From positions 1-64,000 of the forward strand of contig CAVTWS010000023.1 in NCBI GenBank assembly GCA_963738445.1: a stretch of 64,000 nucleotides of DNA, given 5' to 3'. Position 1 is the stretch's first letter. Each line of letters begins with the position of its first letter. Below are positions 26,139 through 33,565 of the stretch, one piece after another. The stretch is from CAVTWS01 sp963738445. GTDB lineage: Bacteria > Actinomycetota > Acidimicrobiia > Acidimicrobiales > SHLQ01. The position numbers were made by a program, and so were the translations under genes. The notes beneath the pieces are model-generated. The model made no database searches. It saw only the letters and a list, made by a program, of their open reading frames with translations, and was not told the origin of the DNA.

Positions 26139-26480
26139 TCAGGTGTTCGGTACGGCGAACAGCGCACCGTTCCAGTAGTCGCGGTTCTCGCAGATCTTGC
26201 CATCGCGCAGCCGACCGACCGACACGCCACGAACCGCCATCGGGTGCATCACCCACTCGAGGGCGTACGACTGGCCGTCATCGAAGCCGTTGACCAGCTC
26301 GAAGCGGGCAGTGGGAACGTTCTCGAACGACGCCTGGACGAACCGTCGGACCTGCTCCTTGCCTGCAGCGGAGTGTTTGATGGTCGTGTCCTCGTAGAAC
26401 GCGTCGTCGGTGAAGAAGGCCAGCACGGCGTCGACGTCGAGCGTTCCCCACGAGTCGAGGTAGCGCTTGTACCAGGTCAT
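26139..26480 (-). CDS. SnoaL-like / limonene-epoxide-hydrolase-like NTF2-fold protein
   Basis: 113 residues. It shows MTWYKRYLDSWGTLDVDAVL, an AFFTDDAFYEDTT strand-helix, then ASFENVPTARFELVNGFDD and a final strand VGRLRDGKICENRDYWNGA. The spacing and the last W-x-x-x-x-L pattern are typical of NTF2-fold proteins that act as small isomerases or hydrolases. It overlaps the thioesterase gene by 4 bases (26477-26480) and forms a two-gene operon with it behind the operator at 27182. Confidence 0.75.
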   Translation of the reverse strand: MTWYKRYLDSWGTLDVDAVLAFFTDDAFYEDTTIKHSAAGKEQVRRFVQASFENVPTARFELVNGFDDGQSYALEWVMHPMAVRGVSVGRLRDGKICENRDYWNGALFAVPNT

Positions 26481-27161
26481 TCTCGCTCCGCTCCGGCGCG
26501 CCGGAAGACGGCGGACCCGGTCGTGATGACGCGGTCGTCCTTGCCCTCGTCGAACAGCGTCAGGTCGATGTTGATGCGGCCGTTCCGGCCCTCGATCGCC
26601 GCGGTCTCGACCCGGAACGGGCCCACGAGACCGGGCTTCACGAACATGACGTACCGGTTCTCAACCTGAATCGCGTTCGTGCCCGCGATCTGCGACGCCA
26701 GCTCATGCGCGGCCACATCGAAGGCGATGTGGATGGGGCCGAGGTGCAAGGCGGCATGGGGTGCCGAGAACTCCTTCTGCAGCTTCGGTAGTCGCCAGGT
26801 GCCTGCCTCATCGATCGTGGCGCCGAACACCTGCCACGGGGGCGGCAGGTCCGGCGAGGTCCGAGGCTGACGCCCATGTCGGCGCTGACTGCGATCACGC
26901 GGGAATGGTCGGCGGCATCGACGATCTTGGACCGAGTGAACCCCATCTGGCGACCGATGCTGATGACGTCGCGAACAACCTCCACCCGGGTCACGCCACG
27001 GGCATCGACTCGAGCTCGCCCTCGCGAAACCCGATGTCGAGCTCGGGATTGGTCTTGTTGAGGTAGCGGTACGACATCAGCCCGGTCCACATGTCCTCGA
27101 ACGCGGCCCAGTGCTCTTCTGGGTCGAGTTTCCGGATGTCGGGAACGGCGTTGTCGCTCAC
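26477..27161 (-). pseudogene. hot-dog fold acyl-CoA thioesterase-like protein, two frameshifts
   Basis: The likely start is the GTG at 27161 (VSDNAVPDIRKLDPEEHWAA). The first frame runs to NPELDIGFREGELESMPV and the second to MGFTRSKIVDAADHSRVIAV. The third covers VFGATIDEAGTWRLPKLQKE through VENRYVMFVKPGLVGPFRVE to the stop at 26477. Shifts lie near 26995 and 26855. Joined length is about 225 residues. The alternating strands and HSRVIAVSAD segment fit a PaaI/hot-dog thioesterase-like domain. It would hydrolyse or bind a CoA ester of the local pathway. Its start codon lies 21 bases from operator site 2. Confidence 0.6.
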
Positions 27162-27181
27162 GGGGCGCCTCCTGCGATGCA

Positions 27182-27199
27182 CCTGACACTCTAGTCAAG
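27182..27199. promoter_or_regulatory. catabolic-regulon operator, site 2
   Basis: CCTGACA-CTCT-AGTCAAG, a copy of the palindrome seen at 24038 with two departures from perfect symmetry. It lies 21 bases upstream of the thioesterase GTG and, with site 3, forms a pair in the divergent region between the minus-strand thioesterase/SnoaL operon and the plus-strand amidohydrolase. Confidence 0.6.
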
Positions 27200-27260
27200 T
27201 CCATCGAGTCGCCGATCCGTCGGAAACCAGCCCTCGCCGTCGAGCCCGGCGACGGCTACA

Positions 27261-27278
27261 GTTGACACTGTTGTCAAG
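27261..27278. promoter_or_regulatory. catabolic-regulon operator, site 3
   Basis: GTTGACA-CTGT-TGTCAAG: 6 of 7 positions pair in the arms. It lies 26 bases upstream of the amidohydrolase ATG at 27304, where a bound repressor would block the start region of the transcript. Confidence 0.7.
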
Positions 27279-27303
27279 TCGGCGAGATCGGAAGTGAGGC
27301 CTC

Positions 27304-28491
27304 ATGGCGAACCAGAACGATGAACTCGGCTTCGGCATGTTCGATGCGGATGAGCACTACTACGAGCCCGAGGACGCGCTGACGCGACATCTCGACCCGA
27401 AGTCCCGGCGCAAGGTGCGGTGGGCCGACATCGAGGGCCGGAAGACGATCGTGCTCAACGACAAGCTCGTGACGGTGGTTCCCAATCCGACCTATGACCC
27501 GGTCGGTGCGCCCGGCTCGATCGAGACCTACTTCCGGGCCGAGAACCACGATGGGGTCGAGCTGCGGGACATGGTGCGGATGCAACCCATCCAGCCGGAG
27601 TACCGCGATCGCGCGGCCCGCCTCGGGCGGATGGACGAACAGGGCGTCGAGTTCTCGTGGCTCATCCCGAGCCTCGGGCTCGGTATCGAGGAGATGCTCA
27701 CCGACGACCCGCCGACGCTTCATGCGATCTTCGAGGCCTACAACCGTTGGCTCGACGACGACTGGGGCTACGACCGGGATGGCCGCATACAGACCGCGCC
27801 GATGATCAGCCTGGTCGACCCGGCGGCGGCCGAGGTCGAGCTCGAACGAGTGCTCGATCTCGGAGCCCGCATGATCTGCATGCGCCCCGCCCCCGTCGGC
27901 GTGAGGGGCGTTCCTCGGTCGCTGGGCGACCGCGCGCATGACCGCGTGTGGGCGCGGTGCGCGGAGGCCGGCACCGTCGTGGCCTTCCACGCCGCCGACT
28001 CCGGCTATGGCCGCTACAAGGTCGACTGGGGCGACGGCGACGGCTACTCGGGGCTGAAGCAGACCACCTTCGAGGAGGTGCTGTCACTGCACGTCGAGCG
28101 GCCGGTGTTCGACACGTTCGCGTCCTTGATCTGCCACGGCGTTCTGGAACGTCACCCGACGTTGAAGCTGGCGTCGCTCGAGCTCGGCGCCGCCTGGGTT
28201 CCCTGGCTGATGCGTCGCCTGAAGTCCTCCTACGGCAAGACGCCTCAGAACTACCGCTGCGACCCGATCGAATCGTTCCAGCAGCAGGTATGGGTGGCGC
28301 CGTTCTACGAAGACGATCTTGCGAGCGTGCTCGCGGTCATGAACCCCGAGCGGATCATGCTCGGCTCGGATTGGCCGCACCCGGAGGGTTTGCCGACGCC
28401 CGCGGCCGCCGCACGCGATTTCGAGCCGTTCGGCCCCGATGTGGTCCGGCGCGTGATGCGCGAGAACCTGGCCGAGCTCGTCGGGAGGTAA
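27304..28491 (+). CDS. amidohydrolase (COG2159, amidohydrolase 2 family)
   Basis: 395 residues, complete. It is a TIM-barrel metal-dependent hydrolase or decarboxylase. The N-terminal metal strand is degenerate (MFDADEHYYEP, where related enzymes have D-x-H). Later motifs are AFHAADSGYG, LICHGVLERHPTLKLASLE and IMLGSDWPHPEG, supplying the barrel His and Asp. Members cleave C-N or C-C bonds or decarboxylate cyclic acids; several lie in actinobacterial aromatic and steroid-like pathways. It is preceded by operator site 3 and followed, after operator site 4, by the thiolase. Confidence 0.85.
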   Translation: MANQNDELGFGMFDADEHYYEPEDALTRHLDPKSRRKVRWADIEGRKTIVLNDKLVTVVPNPTYDPVGAPGSIETYFRAENHDGVELRDMVRMQPIQPEYRDRAARLGRMDEQGVEFSWLIPSLGLGIEEMLTDDPPTLHAIFEAYNRWLDDDWGYDRDGRIQTAPMISLVDPAAAEVELERVLDLGARMICMRPAPVGVRGVPRSLGDRAHDRVWARCAEAGTVVAFHAADSGYGRYKVDWGDGDGYSGLKQTTFEEVLSLHVERPVFDTFASLICHGVLERHPTLKLASLELGAAWVPWLMRRLKSSYGKTPQNYRCDPIESFQQQVWVAPFYEDDLASVLAVMNPERIMLGSDWPHPEGLPTPAAAARDFEPFGPDVVRRVMRENLAELVGR

Positions 28492-28530
28492 CGACGCGCG
28501 GGGGAGACGTTGGCGTCGCCCCGAACGCGA

Positions 28531-28548
28531 ATTGACGCTAGTGTCAAG
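28531..28548. promoter_or_regulatory. catabolic-regulon operator, site 4
   Basis: ATTGACG-CTAG-TGTCAAG, with a perfectly symmetric CTAG centre. It lies 25 bases upstream of the thiolase start at 28573, the same distance as site 3 from the amidohydrolase. The thiolase therefore appears to have its own promoter in the same regulon. Confidence 0.7.
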
Positions 28549-28572
28549 TTGACCACGGGAAGCGGAGCAGCG

Positions 28573-29742
28573 ATGACAGAAGTACTGATTCTCGACGCGG
28601 TTCGAACGGCCATCGGCCGACGCGGTGGGGCGTTGGCCCGGTCACACGCAAACGACGTGCTCGGGGCGACTCAGCTGGCGATCGTGGACCGCACCGGGAT
28701 CGACCCGATGCTGGTCGGCAAGGTCGTCGGTGGGTGCGTGCAACAGGTCGGAGCCCAGAGCGCCAACGTGGCCCGCAACGCGTGGCTGGCGATGGGCCTG
28801 CCGCAGGAGGTGCCGGCCACGACGGTGAACTCGCAGTGCGGCTCGTCCCAGGAGGCGAACATGATGGCGCACGCCACCGTCGGCAGCGGTTTGACCGACG
28901 TAGCGCTGTCGTGCGGCGTCGACTTGATGTCGTCGATCCCGTTCGGTGCGATGGCGGCCGGTGGCGAGTACGGCATGCCGCGCGAAGGGACGTACGCCGA
29001 GGTGTACGAGCCGACGACCCAGTTCGAAGGGTGTGAACGGATCGCCGTGAAGTACGGCATCACCCGGGAACAGGCCGATGCGCTCGGGTGTGAGTCCCAA
29101 CGTCGCGCTGCGGTCGCGTGGCACGAGGATCGGTTCGCGGGCCAGATCGTGCCGCTCCAGCTTCCGCACGTCGATGATGCCGGCGAGCCGGCGGGTACCT
29201 GGACGTTCGCACGCGACGAGTGTCTGCGCGAGACGTCCATGGAGGCTCTCGCGGGACTTCGAACCAACATGCCCGGCGGTATTCACACCGCAGGCACGTC
29301 GTCGCAGATCTGTGACGGTGCGGCGTCGCTGTTGCTCGCCTCACCCCGGGGCGCCGAGTCGCTGGGGTTGACGCCTCGGGCGCGCATCGTCGACTCGGTG
29401 CTGGTCGGGTGTGATCCTGAGCTCATGCTCGAGGGACCGATCCCGGCCACCGAGCGGCTACTCGAGCGCACCGGCCTGTCGCTCGACGACATCGACGTGT
29501 TCGAGATCAACGAGGCGTTCGCGTCCGTCGTGCTCGCGTGGCAGCAGGTAACCGGCGCCGACATGGAGAAGGTCAACCCCAACGGCGGTGCCATCGCCGT
29601 GGGCCATCCGCTCGGCGGCTCGGGGGTCATCCTGCTCACCCGGGCGCTGTACGAGCTGGAACGAACCGGCGGCCGCTACGCGCTGATCTCGATGTGTTGC
29701 GGCGGCGGCCTCGGTACCGGCACCATCATCGAACGCATCTGA
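28573..29742 (+). CDS. acetyl-CoA acyltransferase (thiolase)
   Basis: 389 residues from the ATG at 28573. An in-frame GTG-type start at 28510 is upstream of the operator and unlikely. The catalytic residues are in place: nucleophilic Cys89 in NSQCGSSQ, His345 in GAIAVGHPLGGSG, and Cys375/Cys376 in CCGGGLGTG. The enzyme would cleave a 3-oxoacyl-CoA into acetyl-CoA (or propionyl-CoA) and a shortened acyl-CoA, the last beta-oxidation step. It is intact, unlike most of its neighbours, and has operator site 4 immediately upstream. Confidence 0.92.
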   Translation: MTEVLILDAVRTAIGRRGGALARSHANDVLGATQLAIVDRTGIDPMLVGKVVGGCVQQVGAQSANVARNAWLAMGLPQEVPATTVNSQCGSSQEANMMAHATVGSGLTDVALSCGVDLMSSIPFGAMAAGGEYGMPREGTYAEVYEPTTQFEGCERIAVKYGITREQADALGCESQRRAAVAWHEDRFAGQIVPLQLPHVDDAGEPAGTWTFARDECLRETSMEALAGLRTNMPGGIHTAGTSSQICDGAASLLLASPRGAESLGLTPRARIVDSVLVGCDPELMLEGPIPATERLLERTGLSLDDIDVFEINEAFASVVLAWQQVTGADMEKVNPNGGAIAVGHPLGGSGVILLTRALYELERTGGRYALISMCCGGGLGTGTIIERI

Positions 29743-29875
29743 GGAAGAGGCCCGGATTCGGCATGCCGGCGACCGTCGTGTTCGAGCGCAACGGTGAGCA
29801 CGTCGTGCCCCTGTTCGAACGAGCTTCGATGAGCTCCCAATACGTTGCCGGCAGGTCCAGTGTCTCGACCGTCAC
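29723..29875 (-). pseudogene. 5' remnant of an acyl-CoA synthetase-like gene
   Basis: A GTG at 29875 behind a strong GGGAGGGG ribosome site opens VTVETLDLPATYWELIEARS, the usual beginning of actinobacterial AMP-forming acyl-CoA ligases. Similarity then ends; an alternative frame reads VLTVALEHDGRR, again ligase-like. The frame runs antiparallel into the thiolase stop. With operator site 5 upstream, this looks like the dead head of a gene whose body was lost, perhaps in the same events that left transposon debris to the right. The assignment rests on about 20 residues. Confidence 0.35.
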
Positions 29876-29926
29876 GGTTCCCCTCCCTCTGCCACCGGTG
29901 AACGCCAGGGCACGAGCCCACCGTGT

Positions 29927-29944
29927 CGTGACGCTAGCGTCAAA
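29927..29944. promoter_or_regulatory. catabolic-regulon operator, site 5
   Basis: CGTGACG-CTAG-CGTCAAA; the inner TGACG-CTAG-CGTCA is perfectly palindromic over 14 bases. It lies 52 bases upstream of the truncated ligase start at 29875, on its promoter side. A fifth copy of the same operator within 6 kb. Confidence 0.65.
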
Positions 29945-30224
29945 CTCGATCCTGATCGATTGCGACCGGAGGCTCGAGCGAGGGCATCGTGCTCGCGGCC
30001 GTCTGGGTAACCGAGCCGGTCGGGCCCGGAGTCAGCCGTGGCTGTTGGCCCTGGCCGCAAAGAAGTCTGAGCTGGCGGCGTCGCACGATGATCTCGAGGT
30101 TCGTTCGAACGTCCACAGCGCCCGGTCGACGGCGGCCCGGACAGGAGATCGATGGCTCCATCGGAGCAAGCGTGGCGCGGGCGGCGACGGACCAGGATGC
30201 GCCGGTGATCAGTACGCGTACCTC
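29945..30224. other. intergenic stretch, no gene recognised
   Basis: About 280 bases between operator site 5 and the insertion-sequence end. Frames on both strands are open but have the composition of shadow frames, and I recognise no domain. It may be degraded coding DNA from the lost ligase region or from the mobile element. Confidence 0.4.
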
Positions 30225-30365
30225 GAGGGTGCCGAGACGTCGTCGGCGCTGTTGTTCGGGTTCCTGGGGTCGGTTTGGGGGAGGGGGCGGTGGTGGGGGC
30301 GCGTCGAGGTCGGTGACTCGAGGGGGTTGGTTCGTGTGGATGTTCACTCTGCTGGCCGGTACTCG
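30225..30365 (-). mobile_element. second copy of the IS3/IS481-type element end
   Basis: Matches 13894-14035 over about 140 bases with roughly four of five positions identical by eye, in the same orientation. It includes the last codons of the transposase (EYRPA, stop at 30344-30346) and the GC-rich non-coding end. Upstream coding sequence is missing: within ten bases the text changes to unrelated DNA. It is a scar, not a functional element. Confidence 0.65.
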
Positions 30366-30386
30366 TAAGGTTGTCTGCCGTCGTCG

Positions 30387-30439
30387 GGATCCCCGTCGTG
30401 ACCGGCAGTGTCTGTTCGCTGGTGTTCGTCGTTGTCCGC
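30387..30439. repeat. short dispersed repeat, copy B
   Basis: Partner of the segment at 135-187, similar over about 50 bases. It lies between the insertion-sequence end and the IS256 fragment, in a patch made entirely of mobile-element debris, which suggests that the repeat itself belongs to a mobile element. Confidence 0.45.
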
Positions 30440-30520
30440 TCCGTCGAAGCCCACGCCCACCACGATGTGGGCGGCCTTGTTGCGGACGTGGCCGCCGTCG
30501 CGGACCGCCACCGGCCGATG
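30440..30520 (-). mobile_element. internal fragment of an IS256-family transposase
   Basis: The minus strand reads VAVRDGGHVRNKAAHIVVGV then GFDG. IS256 (Mutator-like) transposases have a conserved K-x-R-D-G-x-V-x-N-K-A-x-Y-x-A-I-G-V-D-x-x-G segment around the first catalytic Asp region, which this matches closely. Only about 27 codons remain, without either terminus. It directly precedes the SDR gene on the opposite strand. Confidence 0.5.
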
Positions 30521-30537
30521 TGAGTACGCTGCGGTTC

Positions 30538-31339
30538 GTGGATCTGGGCCTGCGAGGGCGAGTCGCCGTCGTAACCGGCGGGAGCCAGGGCATCGGGCGC
30601 GAGATCGCGACGTTGCTCAGCGCCGAGGGCGCCGACTTCGTGATCGCAGCCCGGAGCGCCGATCGCCTCGAACGCACGGCCGCCGAGCTTCGGAGCCTTG
30701 GCCGCCGCGGTGGTCGCCGTCACCGCCGACGTCGGCGACAGCCGAGGGTCCGCCAGGTGATCGCCGATGCGGCCATCGCCGCGTTCGGCCGGGTCGACAT
30801 CGTGATCAACAATGCCGGCAAGGGCCACAACAAGCCGATCGCCGAGCTGACCGACGATGACTGGTACGACAGCATCGATCTCAACCTCATGAGTGCGGTT
30901 CGCCTCTGCCGTGCTCTTCTCCCCCAGATGCGCGAACGGGGCTGGGGACGCATCGTCAACATCTCGTCGCGCGTCGCCCGCGAGCCCGACCCGTACTTCG
31001 CTGCGTACGGCGCGGCCAAGGCCGGGCTCATCAACTTCTCGAAGAACCTCGCCAACGCCTACTCCGGCGACGGCATCCTCACCAACTGCATCGTGCCCGG
31101 GCTGATCCGCAGCGAAGCCATCGACCAGGCCGCGCAGAGCAGCGCCGACCGAGACCGGCCTCAGCGTCGACGGAGGTGATGGCGCGGCACCATGAAGAAG
31201 CGGCCGATCCCCGCCGGTCGCCTGGGCGAGCCGGCCGACGTCGCCGGGCTCGTCGGGCTGCTCTGCTCCGACCACGCGGTCGTGGATCACCGGAGCGTGC
31301 TTCAGCGTCGACGGCGGCATCGTCCGGTCCGATCGCTGA
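30538..31339 (+). pseudogene. short-chain dehydrogenase/reductase, several frameshifts
   Basis: The start is probably the GTG at 30538 (VDLGLRGRVAVVTGGSQGIG), with a GTG at 30520 as alternative. The NAD-binding TGGSQGIG, VINNAGKGHN, the catalytic Ser in VNISSRVARE, Tyr/Lys in YGAAKAGLINF, and NCIVPGLI are all present. A compensated pair of shifts scrambles residues about 60-75 (LGRRGGRRHRRRRR where homologues have a V-x-A-V-x-A-D-V strand). Further shifts near 31150, 31185 and 31270 disrupt the C-terminus, which still ends GGIVRSDR at 31339. It would oxidise a hydroxyacyl-CoA or an alcohol intermediate. Confidence 0.8.
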
Positions 31340-31364
31340 AGGTGTCGGACGGGCACGACACGCC

Positions 31365-32540
31365 ATGGACTTCGCCTTCACCCCCGAAGAAGAGGCCTTC
31401 CGTAGCGAGCTGCGGGCCTTCCTCGACGACGAGCTGCCGGCGTGGTGGCGCGGGATGTTCGTCGACGACGACCGCGTGATGCCGATGACCCGTGCGATCT
31501 GTCGGAAGCTCGCCGAGCACGGCTGGCTCACCATGGCCTGGCCGCCCGAGTTCGGCGGGCAGGGCGCCAGCGTGTGGACTGCAGACGGTGATGCGCGAGG
31601 AGATGTGGGCCGCACGAGGAGCCCCGGGGTCCGCAGTACATGAACCTCAACTACATCGGGCCGCTGCTCATGCGTTTCGGAACCCCTGACCAGCAACAGG
31701 AGCTGCTCCCGCCGATGGCACGCGGCGAGGTGCTCTGGACGCAGCTGTTCTCGGAGCCCGATGCTGGCTCCGACCTGGCTTCCCTCCGGACACGCGCCGA
31801 GGACTGCGGCGGGCACTTCGTGGTCAACGGCCAGAAGATCTGGTCGAGCTACGCCGACGCGCCCGCCGACTGGGGCCTCCTGCTCGCTCGTACCAACGCG
31901 GGCGTCGCCAAGCACGCGGGCATCAGCGTGTTCGTCCTCGACATGACCACGCCCGGGGATCACGGTGCAGGCCGATCCCCACCATGGCCGGTCCCCACGA
32001 GTTCAACGAGGTGTTTCTCGACGACGTCGTCATACCGCGTGCCGATCTCCTCGGTGCGCAAGACGGCGGGTGGGAGGTCATCACCGCTGGACTGACCTTC
32101 GAACGGATCGGCATCGCCCGGTACGCGCGTGCCGCCGCCGTGCTCGAGCTGGGCGTCGACGTACGCCAACGAGACCGGGCCGGTCGCGCGACCCCGACGT
32201 GCGGCGCCTGCTCGCCGACCTGGCGGCGCGCGATCGAGGCCGCCCGCCTGCTGCAACTACCGGGCGATCTCGATCCAGGCTCAGGGCGACGTGCCCACGG
32301 TCGAGGCATCGATCGCCCGCATGCACAACGCCATCGTGGAGCAGCTCACCGGCAACGTCGTGATGGAGGTGATCGGCCCGACGGCGCAACTGCGAGCGTC
32401 CGATCCCGCCGCGCCCCTCGCCGGCGAAGCCCACCCGTCACTGGCTGCGCAACATCCCGACCACCGTCGCCGCGGGCACGCTCGAGGTGCAGAAGAACAT
32501 CGTCGCCCAGCGCGGCCTCGGCCTGCCCCGGCCGAGCTGA
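31365..32540 (+). pseudogene. acyl-CoA dehydrogenase (first of a pair), many frameshifts
   Basis: It begins MDFAFTPEEEAFRSELRAFL and is in frame to MAWPPEFGGQGAS. It then changes frame near 31575, 31630, 31960, 32165, 32215, 32265 and 32435 while remaining recognisable: MNLNYIGPLLMRFGTPDQQQ, LFSEPDAGSDLASLRTRAED, VNGQKIWSSYADAP, FNEVFLDDVVIPRADLLGAQ, VEASIARMHNAIVEQLTGNV and VQKNIVAQRGLGLPRPS at the end. The length is close to normal, so the gene is present but scrambled by single-base changes. It pairs with the next gene, and together they resemble the heterodimeric FadE pairs of steroid side-chain degradation. That role is by family analogy. Confidence 0.75.
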
Positions 32541-32551
32541 CGGGAACCGAC

Positions 32552-33558
32552 ATGGACCTCGCACCCACCCGTGAGCAGGCGCTGCTGGCCGACACGGTGA
32601 GCGACTTCGTGGCCCGCTCCGTCGACAGCCACGCGGTGCGTGTCCTCGAAGCAGAGCGAACTGGGTTACGACCCCAACCACTGGGCGACGATGGCTGCCC
32701 TGGGCTGGACCGAGCTCGACATGCTCGAGCTGACCATGGTCGGCGACCGTCTCGGTCAGGGCCCGCTCCCGTCTCCGATCGTCGTCACCGGAGCCATCCG
32801 CAACGCCCTTCCCGACTGGGCCGCAGAGCTGCCACCCGACGCCGCGCTCAGCTTCGCCGTGCTCACCCCGGGCGCGGCATCACGAGTGGGCTGCCACCTC
32901 CGCGATGGCCGTCGGCGGCCGCGCTCTCGGGCACGTTCCTGTGCGTTCCGTACGCCGCGGGCGCCAGCACGGTGATCGTGGCGACGGTCGCCGGACTCGT
33001 CGCGATCGACCCCGCCGACCCCGGCGTCGCTCTGACCCGACACGACGCCGTCGGGGGCGATCCGCTCTACCGGCTCGAGCTCACGACGGTGCCGGTACGA
33101 CCCGTCGCCGGCGCCATCGCGGTCGACGCTCGACCACCTGGCGGTGTCGTCACTGGCCTACGCCGTCGGTGCCGCCGAAGGGGCGATGGCGCTCATCGGT
33201 CCAGCACGCCAAGGAGCGTCACCAGTTCGGCCGCTCGATCGGCTCGTTCCAGGCCGTGGCGCATCGATGCTCCGACATGCGCGCCGAGATCGACGCATGC
33301 CGGGTCCTCGCCACCCGTGCTGCGTGGGCCCTCGACCGCCACGACAATCCGGACTTCGCGGTCGCCTCCGCCCTCGCCTACGCGAACGACGCGTTGCGCC
33401 GTGTCGCCATGCACGCCCACCAGGTGCACGGCGCCATCGGCTTCTCCACCGATTGCGACCTGCACCTGTTCACCCGCCGAATCAAGGCGTTCGAGCTCAG
33501 CTATGGCGCGACGGCGCTGCACCAGGACCGCCTCGCCGCGGCCATTGGCCTCGCGTGA
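32552..33558 (+). pseudogene. acyl-CoA dehydrogenase (second of a pair), many frameshifts
   Basis: It starts MDLAPTREQALLADTVSDFV 11 bases after the previous stop. Successive frames give YDPNHWATMAALGWTELDML, FLCVPYAAGASTVIVATVAG, LDHLAVSSLAYAVGAAEGAM and KERHQFGRSIGSFQAVAHRC, ending in VHGAIGFSTDCDLHLFTRRI. Shifts occur near 32640, 32885, 33130 and 33200. The N-terminal half is divergent and the C-terminal flavin-binding helices are well conserved, typical of the partner subunit in two-gene acyl-CoA dehydrogenases. About 335 residues when joined. Confidence 0.75.
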
Positions 33559-33565
33559 CCGCGCC

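Noticed and set aside
13894..30365. Composite transposon with two intact flanking insertion sequences
   Set aside because: Both flanking copies are only 3' remnants without a complete transposase, so it cannot be an active composite transposon.
29538..31356. Long frames on both strands across 29.5-31.3 kb
   Set aside because: They run through operators, insertion-sequence ends and an SDR gene in the wrong frame; composition is shadow-like.
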